Source: Dorea_D sp963559605
GTDB taxonomy: Bacteria > Bacillota > Clostridia > Lachnospirales > Lachnospiraceae
Assembly: GCA_963559605.1 (NCBI GenBank)
Contig: CAUWLL010000007.1
Coordinates: 1-64,000 of the forward strand
Length of the DNA: 64,000 nucleotides
Reading direction: 5' to 3'
Part shown: positions 23,504 to 31,532 of the stretch, piece after piece
Layout: every line of letters begins with the position of its first letter
Numbering within the stretch: position 1 is the stretch's first letter
Notes under the pieces: generated by a model
Seen by the model: the letters and a program-made list of their open reading frames with translations, nothing else
Told to the model about the DNA's origin: nothing
Databases searched by the model: none
Made by a program: the position numbers and the translations under genes

Positions 23504-24631
23504 CTATAAATAATTTTGTGGATTTACCGGTGTTCCGTTGGACATCACTTGAAAATGCAGATGTGGTCCGGTTGAATTTCCGGTGTTTCCTACCTGTGCT
23601 ACGTTTTGACCTTTACTTACTTTCTGTCCGCTCCTCACATAGATCTTATTGCAGTGCATATAGATTGTCTGAAGTCCACCGCCATGATTGATCACCAGCA
23701 TATTTCCCGCATTACCGCTGTAACCTGCGGACACTACCGTTCCTCCTGCCGCAGCATAAATCGGGGTTCCTATAGGCGCAGCCATATCAATTCCTTTATG
23801 ATTCGTACTTGCTCCCGGCAATGGCTGTGCTCTCCATCCAAATGTACTGGAAATCCGAGTCAGCCCCGGACATGGATGAGTAAATGTACCGTTTCCGGAT
23901 ACAACCGCCGCTCCCGCGCCACTGTTTCCCGACGCGGCTTCCGCTTTGGCTCTTGCCGCCTCCGCTTTCTTTCTTGCCGCTTCTGCCGCCGCTTTCTCAA
24001 GAGCTGCCAGCCTTCTTGCGTTATCGCCAATTTCCTCTTTCAGATTACTAATCTCAGCGCTCTTGCTTGCAATCATCTCTTCTACAGATTTTTGCTTTGC
24101 GATCAGTTCATCCTGCATCTGTTCCATTTCTTTATACTCTGCCTGCAAAGCTCTTTCCTGCTCCTGCACAGATTTTACAACATCCTGGAACTTCACAAGC
24201 ATATCTCTGTCATACTCGGAAATCGTCGAAATATACTCCGCATTATTCAAAAAGTCACCGAGCGTCTTAGACTGGAACAAAATCTCGATAAACTGAGAAT
24301 TCCCATTCTCGTACATATATTTAATGCGCTTTTTCATGTCTTCATACTGATTGTTTTCGTCAATCTTGGCATTGATCAGCTCTTCCTCTTTCAGCGTGAT
24401 CTCATCTTCTTTTTTCTTAATCTTTGCTTCCATCTCTTCCACATCGGAAAGAATACCGTTTAGTTCTTTTGCGAGAGATGCTTTCTCAGCTTCTGCCTCC
24501 TTTTTCTGGTTCTCCAGCTCTTTCGCTTTTTCCTTGGCGTCGCTGATTTTAGAAGCCTCAACCTGCATTGTCATGCCCATGCACAGCATTAACACAAGAA
24601 TAAGACTTATAACTCTTTTCTTTTGCATCAT
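23504..24631 (-). CDS. PcsB/EnvC-like peptidoglycan hydrolase, M23 family
   Basis: 375 residues: signal peptide (VISLILVLMLCMGMTMQVEA), a long Glu/Lys coiled coil (~28-215, e.g. AKELENQKKEAEAEKASLAK), an Ala-rich linker, and a C-terminal LytM domain with zinc ligands (NHKGIDMAAP and GPHLHFQV). It follows ftsX closely. In other bacteria FtsEX activates exactly this kind of coiled-coil hydrolase across the membrane, so it is very likely the FtsEX effector. Two adjacent ATG codons make the start uncertain by one residue. Confidence 0.85.
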   Translation of the reverse strand: MMQKKRVISLILVLMLCMGMTMQVEASKISDAKEKAKELENQKKEAEAEKASLAKELNGILSDVEEMEAKIKKKEDEITLKEEELINAKIDENNQYEDMKKRIKYMYENGNSQFIEILFQSKTLGDFLNNAEYISTISEYDRDMLVKFQDVVKSVQEQERALQAEYKEMEQMQDELIAKQKSVEEMIASKSAEISNLKEEIGDNARRLAALEKAAAEAARKKAEAARAKAEAASGNSGAGAAVVSGNGTFTHPCPGLTRISSTFGWRAQPLPGASTNHKGIDMAAPIGTPIYAAAGGTVVSAGYSGNAGNMLVINHGGGLQTIYMHCNKIYVRSGQKVSKGQNVAQVGNTGNSTGPHLHFQVMSNGTPVNPQNYL

Positions 24632-24687
24632 GTTTACCCCCTATAATGCTTCGTTAATGATTCCCCTCGTAATATTCTGAGCTCTCC

Positions 24688-25596
24688 CTATACTCTCAGA
24701 TGTTTACGGATCGTGAAGAAACTTCCCACAAAACCAATACCTACTCCCAAAGCGATCCCTACCGGAAGAAGTGTCTTATACACTTGGAATACCGGAAGAA
24801 AATCAATAATATTATTCAAAAGGCTGTATCTTGTCATAATGTAAGCAACCGCTTTATCATACATAAAATATAACATGACGAGCGGAATGATTGCGCCTAC
24901 AACACCGATCAAAAGACCCTCAAACACGAAAGGCGCCCTTACGAATCCGTCTTTCGCACCGATGTATTTCATGATCGCAATCTCTTCACGTCTAACGGTA
25001 ATACCCATAGTGACTGTATTACTGATCAGGAAAATAGAAACCGCCAGCAAAATAATAATAATAGCTGCCGAAATATATCCTACCAGTTTGTTTACGCTTG
25101 TAAGTGTCTTTGCTACCACGTCGGACTTATTAACGTCGCGCACTCCCTCAAGACTTTCTGCAAATGCTACTACGTCCTTTTGTTTCTCTACATCCGCCAT
25201 GTAAACTTCGTAGTTATCGGAGTTGGCAAGCGGATTGTCGTTTTTAAATCCTTCTGCCGCATCTTTGGACTCTTTGAAGTAATTATCCTGGAATCCTTCC
25301 CATGCTTCCTCCGCACTTACATAGTTTACCTCCAGAACACCGTCTGTATCCTCCAGTTCTTTACCGATTTCCTGTTTTCTGGCATCAGTTGTGTCTTCGT
25401 TGAAGAAAACGGTAATCGCAACACCTTCTTCTGCTTTTTCCACAATATAATTAAAATTCACTACAATAGAGTAAAATAATCCGAATAAAAAGATACATGC
25501 TGCCATTGTCGCAATAGATGCGATAGAAAACATCTTGTTTCTTCCTATGTTCTTTACCCCTTGTTTCATCGAATATCCAAATGTACTAATTCTCAT
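24688..25596 (-). CDS. ftsX: Cell-division ABC permease FtsX
   Basis: 302 residues with four membrane helices: one after the N-terminus (IASIATMAACIFLFGLFYSIV), a ~120-residue extracellular loop, and three at the C-terminal end. Contains the FtsX-domain signature VTMGITVRREEIAIMKYIGA. I choose the ATG at 25596, behind GGTGGGTAT and overlapping ftsE by 11 bases. It transmits ATP-driven movement from FtsE to the wall hydrolase encoded next. Confidence 0.9.
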   Translation of the reverse strand: MRISTFGYSMKQGVKNIGRNKMFSIASIATMAACIFLFGLFYSIVVNFNYIVEKAEEGVAITVFFNEDTTDARKQEIGKELEDTDGVLEVNYVSAEEAWEGFQDNYFKESKDAAEGFKNDNPLANSDNYEVYMADVEKQKDVVAFAESLEGVRDVNKSDVVAKTLTSVNKLVGYISAAIIIILLAVSIFLISNTVTMGITVRREEIAIMKYIGAKDGFVRAPFVFEGLLIGVVGAIIPLVMLYFMYDKAVAYIMTRYSLLNNIIDFLPVFQVYKTLLPVGIALGVGIGFVGSFFTIRKHLRV

Positions 25597-26272
25597 TACT
25601 ATACCCACCTTTTTTCTCGTCGCTGACAATAACTCCCTTTTTCATTGTTACAACGCGCTTTTTCATTTCGTTTACAATCTCCTGGTTATGTGTAACGACA
25701 AGAACAGTCGTACCTCTGTCATTTGCCTCCTCCAGAAGCTTCATGATCTCCCATGAGTTCGTCGGATCAAGGTTACCGGTAGGCTCATCTGCCAAAAGAA
25801 TAGACGGCTCGTTAACAATAGCCCTTGCAATGGCAACTCGCTGCTGCTCACCACCGGACAACTCCTTTGGAAATGCTTTGTATTTTTGTGCCAGTCCGAC
25901 TAAGGATAAGGCAGCCGGCACCTTCTTCTTAATGATCCTGTTCGGGATCTCTGTAACTCTCTGCGCGAAAGCTATATTTTCATAAATATTTCTGTCCTTT
26001 AACAGACGGAAATCCTGGAACACAACTCCAAGATTCCTACGATACAACGGAATCTTTCTGTGTTTCATGCGGTTCAGGTTGATTCCGTTAACCACAATAG
26101 AGCCGGACGTCGGATCAAGCTCTTTCATGATCAGACGAATCAAAGTGGATTTACCGGAACCACTGTCTCCTACGATAAATACAAATTCGCCCTGCTCAAT
26201 CTTAAGATTAATACCATTCAGGGCGGCCACCCCTTTTGAGTACTCTTTCTTTACGTCTTTTAATTCAATCAT
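25586..26272 (-). CDS. ftsE: Cell-division ABC ATPase FtsE
   Basis: 228 residues: Walker A GDSGSGKS, signature LSGGEQQRVAIARAI, Walker B ILLADEPTGNLDP, and switch VTHNQEI. Partner of FtsX (overlap of 11 bases). Encoded 16 bases after the CdaR-like regulator. Confidence 0.95.
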   Translation of the reverse strand: MIELKDVKKEYSKGVAALNGINLKIEQGEFVFIVGDSGSGKSTLIRLIMKELDPTSGSIVVNGINLNRMKHRKIPLYRRNLGVVFQDFRLLKDRNIYENIAFAQRVTEIPNRIIKKKVPAALSLVGLAQKYKAFPKELSGGEQQRVAIARAIVNEPSILLADEPTGNLDPTNSWEIMKLLEEANDRGTTVLVVTHNQEIVNEMKKRVVTMKKGVIVSDEKKGGYSNEN

Positions 26273-26288
26273 ATGCTCCTCCTAATTA

Positions 26289-27377
26289 TTAATACTCCAA
26301 CGACTCCATGTACTTCATATATTTTACAACCATGAGCGCAATCTTAAATGTGATCGCATCCTCAAATACACGAAGATCGAGTCCTGTACTTTTCTGAAGT
26401 TTATCCAGACGATACACCAGAGTATTACGGTGAATATAAAGCTGTCTGGATGTCTCTGAAACATTCAGGTTGTTCTCAAAGAATTTATTGATGGTCGTCA
26501 ATGTCTCCTCATCGAAATCATCCGGCGATTTCCCCTCAAAAATCTCCCGGATAAACATTTTGCAAAGCGGGATCGGAAGCTGATAAATGAGTCGCCCGAT
26601 ACCAAGCGCACTGTATGCGATAATGCTCCTATCCGCAAAAAATATCTTGCCTACGTCAAGAGCAAGTTTTGCTTCTTTGTATGATTTGGACACTTCTTTA
26701 ATGTCATTCACTACAGTTCCATAGGCAATCAGTATATCCTCTTCTCCGTCATTCTTCAACAGATCATAGAAATTCTGCGCCATTTTGTGCAGCTCTGCGT
26801 GACCGTCACTGATTTCTAATTCTTTGACAACAATAATGTTCTTTTCATCCACTGCCGTCACAAAATCTCTGGACTTGCCTCCCAAGAGCATCCTGACATT
26901 ATCAAGGGCACTGCTGTCCTTTTCGTGTTTTGTCTCAATAATAAAGATAACACGTCTCACCTCTGTGTCAATATGTAATTTTTTGGCACGATTATAAATA
27001 TCTACTAAAAGCAGATTGTCAAGCAGAAGATTCTTAATAAAGTTATCTTTGTCGAACCTTTCTTTATAGGCAACAATAAGATTCTGTATCTGAAAGGCTG
27101 CGATTTTGCCTAACATATACACATCATCTCCGCCACCATTCGCCAAAAGTATATACTCTAACTGGTGTTCGTCAAAAATCTTAAAAAACTGATACCCTTT
27201 TACAACCTGACTGTCTGCCGGAGATTCTACAAAGGATACAATCTCTTCTTTATAATTCCCCTGTTCAGAAAACGTGCTGGCAAGAAATTTCCCGTCAGTG
27301 TCTAACACACAGAAGTCAATTCTTGTAATGCCTTTCAACCCTTCAATTGTATTCTGAAGTATCTGATTAGATATCAT
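26289..27377 (-). CDS. CdaR/PucR-type transcriptional regulator
   Basis: 362 residues from the ATG at 27377, behind GGAGGAGAC. The C-terminus (FFENNLNVSETSRQLYIHRNTLVYRLDKLQ) is the PucR-type HTH_30 domain of CdaR-like regulators. The middle has a GGDEF-like CdaR fold (DILIAYGTVVNDIKEVSKSYKEAKLALDVG); the N-terminal ~120 residues may be a sensor. The family controls sugar-diacid or purine use, but here it lies 16 bases before ftsE with no such pathway nearby. It might regulate the ftsEX-hydrolase-ctpA set (inference). Confidence 0.8.
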   Translation of the reverse strand: MISNQILQNTIEGLKGITRIDFCVLDTDGKFLASTFSEQGNYKEEIVSFVESPADSQVVKGYQFFKIFDEHQLEYILLANGGGDDVYMLGKIAAFQIQNLIVAYKERFDKDNFIKNLLLDNLLLVDIYNRAKKLHIDTEVRRVIFIIETKHEKDSSALDNVRMLLGGKSRDFVTAVDEKNIIVVKELEISDGHAELHKMAQNFYDLLKNDGEEDILIAYGTVVNDIKEVSKSYKEAKLALDVGKIFFADRSIIAYSALGIGRLIYQLPIPLCKMFIREIFEGKSPDDFDEETLTTINKFFENNLNVSETSRQLYIHRNTLVYRLDKLQKSTGLDLRVFEDAITFKIALMVVKYMKYMESLEY

Positions 27378-27482
27378 ATATGTCTCCTCCACTCATTTCA
27401 ATATACATTTTTCACAACAAAATAAAGTACTATTTTGAAAAAAGCATACTACTAGAACTTATATTAATACATATTTACAAAA

Positions 27483-27521
27483 AAAGAAAGAGGAAATCCA
27501 CATTTTTTTGTTGATTTCCTC
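27483..27521 (-). terminator. Terminator of the TagA-like gene
   Basis: On the minus strand GAGGAAATC pairs with GATTTCCTC across a 14-base loop, followed by TTTCTTTTTTTG. The rest of 27393-27591 is AT-rich with no gene. Confidence 0.7.
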
Positions 27522-27591
27522 AATTATTATGCAAAAATATATAAAAAAAGCAGTATACATAGTAACCAAAACGTAATTTCTTATATTTTTC

Positions 27592-28266
27592 TTATCTTTC
27601 TTTTTTTCTCTTTTTCATCTCTTTTTTGAAAATCCGCTTTAACAGAAACCGAGACATTCTCCCGATCCTCGTGTCACGGTTAAATACCGGAACCATCTCT
27701 TTTCCGATTCCTAACACCATCCTCGTATTTAAAAGGTTTTTGTTGCATACCGCAAAGTCTTCCTGAAGCGGTGAGGACAACACCGACAACACGCAATCCG
27801 CTTCCGCTCCGTTGATCGCATTCACAAGCATGTCGTCCGCCCGGTCTTCGGCGATCACCTTTGCCATTCCCACAATCTGGATACCTCCATAGTGCCTGTC
27901 AAGATATTCATAGAGGATCTGCCCTTCTTCCTCTGTTTCCACCAGAAGATAGATTCGTTTGTGATTCTTATGAAGATACCTCAGGAACATTTTAAGAAAC
28001 AAGGCGCGCTCCGTCTCCTGCAAATATTTCCTTTCCTCAATATCTGCCGCCTCCAAAATCGTCCGGTCGCCTGCAAGTACAAGATCGAACGCTGAAATCT
28101 CCTCTTTCAGTCCTGTCGAGCCCTCCATCTCCATCACAGTATTCACTGTCACCAGATCAACAATGTTCACCGGTTCAGACTCCATGTACTCTACCGACTG
28201 CTTCATAGCTTCCTTCGCTGTGTAGTTGTCTATATAAATCCCAAGAACATTGATCTTACTGCCCAT
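27592..28266 (-). CDS. WecG/TagA/CpsF-family protein
   Basis: 224 residues from the ATG at 28266 (behind AGGTGGAG). MGSKINVLGIYIDNYTAKEAM, NIVDLVTVNTVMEMEG, a Rossmann-like core (HKRIYLLVETEEEGQILYEY) and a very basic C-terminus (LLKRIFKKEMKKRKK, membrane-binding in this family) fit the GT26 glycosyltransferases that start teichoic acid or polysaccharide linkage. The usual PDG motif is replaced by LAGD, and no teichoic or capsule genes are near, so activity is uncertain. It has its own promoter and terminator. Confidence 0.65.
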   Translation of the reverse strand: MGSKINVLGIYIDNYTAKEAMKQSVEYMESEPVNIVDLVTVNTVMEMEGSTGLKEEISAFDLVLAGDRTILEAADIEERKYLQETERALFLKMFLRYLHKNHKRIYLLVETEEEGQILYEYLDRHYGGIQIVGMAKVIAEDRADDMLVNAINGAEADCVLSVLSSPLQEDFAVCNKNLLNTRMVLGIGKEMVPVFNRDTRIGRMSRFLLKRIFKKEMKKRKKER

Positions 28267-28299
28267 ATCTCCACCTGCTACACCTTTGTCAGTTTTTTG

Positions 28300-28328
28300 A
28301 TTATAGCAAAAGGACCATGCCTGTTCAA
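28300..28328 (-). promoter_or_regulatory. Sigma-A promoter of the TagA-like gene
   Basis: On the minus strand TTGAAC (28328-28323), 17 bases, TATAAT (28305-28300). Confidence 0.65.
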
Positions 28329-28408
28329 CCTTTGTCACGAATTGTTCATAGTAGTTAACATTACTGTAACTATTATACGCAGGCCGGGCCACCTACAGGA
28401 CGAACTGT

Positions 28409-28603
28409 CTACTTCTGCCCTGCCTGACGTTTCTTTCTTGCCAGCATTCCTCCAATGCGCCCGGTCTCTTTTGAAGACAGAGATTTCCAGCCATCTGTCA
28501 GAACTCTGTCCAACAGCCCCAGTTCCTCGGCAATCTCGTATTTCATTTTCTCTTCTTTGGTTAATTCTTCTAATTTGATCGGTTTATTTTTCTTCGCTGC
28601 CAT
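28409..28603 (-). CDS. Small acid-soluble spore protein, alpha/beta type
   Basis: 64 residues from the ATG at 28603 (behind AAAGGGGT). The core KMKYEIAEELGLLDRVL, GWKSLSSKETGRIGGMLARKKR matches the clostridial alpha/beta SASP pattern (EIA.ELG ... GR.GG). SASPs coat and protect spore DNA. The GPR protease site (Glu in EIAEE) is present. It has a possible forespore-type promoter at 28628-28658. This is direct evidence for a spore-forming host. Confidence 0.8.
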   Translation of the reverse strand: MAAKKNKPIKLEELTKEEKMKYEIAEELGLLDRVLTDGWKSLSSKETGRIGGMLARKKRQAGQK

Positions 28604-28627
28604 TTCTGATACCCCTTTCATTTTTTA

Positions 28628-28658
28628 TAAGTATTGACAGCTCCGAAGATTCTATACA
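28628..28658 (-). promoter_or_regulatory. Possible sigma-G/F type promoter of the SASP gene
   Basis: On the minus strand TGTATA (28658-28653), 16 bases, then CAATACTTA (28636-28628), close to the forespore consensus TGnATA / CATACTA. It lies 25-50 bases before the SASP start. Confidence 0.4.
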
Positions 28659-28660
28659 CA

Positions 28661-28693
28661 AAACAGCGGCTCATTCAAAAGAATGAGCGCTGC
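28661..28693 (-). terminator. Terminator of the padR-DUF1700-DUF4097 operon
   Basis: CAGCGCTCATTC-TTTT-GAATGAGCCGCTG (minus strand, one bulge) followed by TTTTGTG. Confidence 0.75.
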
Positions 28694-28704
28694 GATCCGA
28701 AATA

Positions 28705-29550
28705 TTATGCTCCTGTAAAATCGACGGTAACATCACCGATGCCACATTCAATATTCATAAGTTTCCCCGCGTTATTATGGACGTTCTCTCTTTCTTTTAT
28801 TCCCGAGTACACTTCCTCTCCAATCCTAACTTCTCCTACATCACAACCGATATTATAATTATATTCCTTCTGATTTCCTGTGACATGGCAGATAATATCT
28901 CCAATATCATTTTCCAGATCCAGTTCTGTCCCGGCGTTTCCTGTGACTTCCAGAGAACCCGTGCCGCATTTCAGACTCGCCTTGTCAGCATGGAAATTAT
29001 GAACCACAGCATTTCCGACACCCATTTCTACAGATAATTCTTTGGCATTTATGTCCTCCGCCCGGAGTTCTCCCACCTTAATCTGCATGGAAACATCGTC
29101 CGGTTTCATCTCTCTCGGAATCCGGAGATAAATCGTTCCTATCTCGCCTCCGCCGTTGACTCCCACAACTCTCTTTCTCGTTCTGAGGTTCAAAGTATCT
29201 CCTTCCATATAAGAACGGAACTTTAAATGTTCCGTCACATTCTGAGTCTCTACGCTAACGCTCTCGCCGTCATAAAGCTCAACTATGACATTCCCGGCGC
29301 CCATTTCCACATCGATTTCTCTTACACCCGGATAATTTTCTACAGAATTTGTTCCTCTATATTCCGTATTCTCTCTGTCATGACAGAGGAAACCGACATA
29401 CTCTGAGCCCAGACCAATACAGCCGTTGGGGAAATGCTTGGCAATTGCCTCTACCGTCACGCCCAGCGAAAGTGACATTACACAGCAAATAATCCCGACA
29501 ACCATTGACACGCCACAGACGCTCCAGAATATTTTCCATCCTTTCTTCAT
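28705..29550 (-). CDS. DUF4097-family envelope protein
   Basis: 281 residues: N-terminal membrane segment (IFWSVCGVSMVVGIICCVMSL), then repeated beta-strand units typical of DUF4097 (REIDVEMGAGNVIVELYDGE, KELSVEMGVGNAVVHNFHAD, LDLENDIGDIICHVTGNQ, MNIECGIGDVTVDFTGA), a right-handed beta-helix-like fold facing outward. Proteins of this family sit with DUF1700 and PadR genes in envelope-stress operons of Firmicutes; molecular role unknown. Follows DUF1700 after 3 bases. Confidence 0.8.
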   Translation of the reverse strand: MKKGWKIFWSVCGVSMVVGIICCVMSLSLGVTVEAIAKHFPNGCIGLGSEYVGFLCHDRENTEYRGTNSVENYPGVREIDVEMGAGNVIVELYDGESVSVETQNVTEHLKFRSYMEGDTLNLRTRKRVVGVNGGGEIGTIYLRIPREMKPDDVSMQIKVGELRAEDINAKELSVEMGVGNAVVHNFHADKASLKCGTGSLEVTGNAGTELDLENDIGDIICHVTGNQKEYNYNIGCDVGEVRIGEEVYSGIKERENVHNNAGKLMNIECGIGDVTVDFTGA

Positions 29551-29553
29551 AAC

Positions 29554-30225
29554 TTATGCCACCGCCTTTCTGTGAAACAATTTTCTGCCAAGTTTTACAA
29601 CTGCCCTGAAAATTGCCGGAAGCACGATCATACAAAGTCTTATGACTGCCACCGAAAAGACAGTGCCAAATACGGTCAGGATCAAACCGATTCCCAGCAG
29701 ACCGATCCCGACTACGAAATCCGGTATCAATATGATTATGCCTTTTATGATCAAAACGATGCCGACAATTGCCACGGATACCGCTACCGCTACAAGAGAC
29801 CCCAAAAAAGCAAGCAGTGAAACAACACCCGCCAGAACCACTGCCAGAACAGCAAGCGCCAATGGAACAAGTATTGGAATCCCCACAAGGATCATTACTA
29901 TAACAAGGATAAGCTTTGACGTATTCTTCGTTTCCGGCGCATCTGTCTGCTCTGACTGCCTTTGATATTCACAGTCTTTCTTCTGCGGCATCTGCATCCC
30001 GGCATCTGTAAATCCTCCGTCATCTTCGGATGTTCCTTTTAAATCGTCTTTCAGATTTTCTGCCACCTTTTTCGGACTCTCCAACTCTGCGATCACCTTC
30101 TGCTCATTCTCAGCCCCTGCATCGTCAAAATAGTCATTATAATACTGCATTGCCTCTCTGCGTTCTTCTACCGGTACATCCTGCAATAAAGCTGCCAATT
30201 GTGTCATAAATTCTATACGGTTCAT
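29554..30225 (-). CDS. DUF1700-family membrane protein
   Basis: 223 residues. N-terminal helical region characteristic of DUF1700 (MNRIEFMTQLAALLQDVPVE ERREAMQYYNDYFDDAG, ...IAELESPKKVAENLK), an acidic linker, then four or more membrane segments (~100-210: ILVIVMILVGIPILVPLALA etc.). Its start overlaps the padR stop by 4 bases, so the two are translationally coupled. It probably partners with the DUF4097 protein; function unknown. Confidence 0.8.
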   Translation of the reverse strand: MNRIEFMTQLAALLQDVPVEERREAMQYYNDYFDDAGAENEQKVIAELESPKKVAENLKDDLKGTSEDDGGFTDAGMQMPQKKDCEYQRQSEQTDAPETKNTSKLILVIVMILVGIPILVPLALAVLAVVLAGVVSLLAFLGSLVAVAVSVAIVGIVLIIKGIIILIPDFVVGIGLLGIGLILTVFGTVFSVAVIRLCMIVLPAIFRAVVKLGRKLFHRKAVA

Positions 30226-30545
30226 GCAGTCACACCTCCCTCAAACATACTTGTAATCTTCTTTGAATAATTCTTCCATTCTATCCGGTACAAATTCAAC
30301 TGTGCTGTTCCTTTTTCCGTCACTTTATAATAACGTCGGTTACGCCCGTCAAACTGCCGGTCGTAAACTTCCAGACATTCGTCTTTCTGAAGCCTTCGAA
30401 GAACCGGATATAGTGTAGATTCTGATACATCCAGCACTTTTCGTACATCCTGCGTGATCTTGTAGCCGTAAGTTCCCTCTTCTTCTCTCGACACAACCGC
30501 CAGCACGATCGCGTCCAAAAGAGCAGCTCCGGTGTTAAATACCAT
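30222..30545 (-). CDS. PadR-family transcriptional repressor
   Basis: 107 residues from the ATG at 30545 (behind AAGGAAGT). Winged helix: LLDAIVLAVVSREEEGTYGYKI, VSESTLYPVLRRLQKDECLE, NRRYYKVTEKGTAQLNLY. It heads the operon with DUF1700 and DUF4097 and faces a palindrome overlapping its own promoter, so it probably represses itself and them. The start further upstream (30593) would lie in the leader. Confidence 0.85.
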   Translation of the reverse strand: MVFNTGAALLDAIVLAVVSREEEGTYGYKITQDVRKVLDVSESTLYPVLRRLQKDECLEVYDRQFDGRNRRYYKVTEKGTAQLNLYRIEWKNYSKKITSMFEGGVTA

Positions 30546-30607
30546 TCCTGTCACTTCCTTTCTATGAAGCACCACGTACTTGATTCCATACAAATATTAT
30601 TTTTATA

Positions 30608-30634
30608 ATCATATTATATGTTGTATAATATGAT
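30608..30634. promoter_or_regulatory. Palindromic operator of the padR operon
   Basis: ATCATATTATA-5-TATAATATGAT, 11-bp perfect arms. It contains the -10 of the padR promoter: TTGACA (30641-30636), 17 bases, TATAAT (30618-30613), a full consensus promoter on the minus strand. Confidence 0.75.
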
Positions 30635-30703
30635 TTGTCAACGAGTATTATATTAAGAATCATAAAAGAGAATCAAAAGAACTTCTAAGAGAAAGTCCCT
30701 TCC

Positions 30704-30732
30704 TTGAAAAACTTTCTTCCATCTATTATAAT
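30704..30732 (+). promoter_or_regulatory. Sigma-A promoter of the response regulator gene
   Basis: TTGAAA (30704-30709), 17 bases, TATAAT (30727-30732); the start codon is 30 bases downstream behind TAGGAGACA. Confidence 0.7.
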
Positions 30733-30762
30733 CTCAATAAAAAGTCAGTAGGAGACACCGCC

Positions 30763-31440
30763 ATGAAACATATCTTAATTGTTGATGATGATATAAATAT
30801 CGGAAATATGCTGGAAGAAACTTTGACAAAAGAAGGCTATCTCGTGAGCCGCGCCTACTCCGGTACAGAAGCGCTTCTTGTACTGAACAACCGGACTCCC
30901 GATCTTATCCTTTTAGATCTGATGCTTCCGGGATTAAGCGGAGAAGAAGTGCTGCCTAAAATCAAAAGTATCCCTGTCATTGTTTTGAGCGCGAAAACAA
31001 GCATAGACAACAAAGTACATCTATTACTAAACGGCGCCATGGATTACATGACAAAACCTTTTGATATGAAAGAACTGCTTGCAAGAATCACCGTGCAGCT
31101 CCGCAGCGCCTCTCCCGCTCAAAGAACGGCTGATTCCGTATTACGTTTTCAAGAAATCGAAATGAATACGGATATTCATACCGTTACCGTATCTAAAGGA
31201 GACGTCCATTTAACAAGAACCGAATATGCCATCTTAAAACTGCTCTTAACAAATCCTTCTCAGGTTATCCCTAAATCACTGATGCTGGAACAGATCAGCG
31301 AAGATACCCCTGACTGCATGGAAAGTTCCCTGAAGGTTCATATCAGCAATCTGAGGAAGAAGCTTCGGACCATAAGCGGCAAAGACTATATTGAAGCGGT
31401 CTGGGGCATCGGATTTAAGCTAAAAGAGGAAGATCACTAA
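30763..31440 (+). CDS. Response regulator, OmpR/PhoB type
   Basis: 225 residues: receiver with acidic pocket IVDDDINIG, phospho-Asp in LILLDLMLPG, and Lys in MTKPFDMKEL; C-terminal winged helix (HLTRTEYAILKLLLTNPSQV, SSLKVHISNLRKKLR, YIEAVWGIGFKL). Its histidine kinase is encoded after the ABC transporter (33314), an order common for bacitracin/antimicrobial-peptide response modules. Three 12-bp direct repeats just after it (31453-31484) probably are its target. Confidence 0.9.
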   Translation: MKHILIVDDDINIGNMLEETLTKEGYLVSRAYSGTEALLVLNNRTPDLILLDLMLPGLSGEEVLPKIKSIPVIVLSAKTSIDNKVHLLLNGAMDYMTKPFDMKELLARITVQLRSASPAQRTADSVLRFQEIEMNTDIHTVTVSKGDVHLTRTEYAILKLLLTNPSQVIPKSLMLEQISEDTPDCMESSLKVHISNLRKKLRTISGKDYIEAVWGIGFKLKEEDH

Positions 31441-31452
31441 TATCTTTACATT

Positions 31453-31484
31453 TTCTTAACGCTTTCCTTAACCGCTTTCTTAAC
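31453..31484 (+). promoter_or_regulatory. Three direct repeats upstream of the ABC transporter operon
   Basis: TTCTTAAC (ending 31460), TTCCTTAAC (ending 31472) and TTCTTAAC (ending 31484): three copies exactly 12 bases apart, followed 10 bases later by TAAAAT. Evenly spaced direct repeats in front of a -10 are typical of OmpR-type regulator sites. Confidence 0.6.
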
Positions 31485-31532
31485 TTTATCAGATTAAAAT
31501 ATCAGTAACAACTTGAAAGGAGAGCGAAATAT

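Noticed and set aside
23606..24463. 285-codon plus-strand frame
   Set aside because: Antisense to the coiled-coil region of the M23 hydrolase; low-complexity coding produces long shadows.
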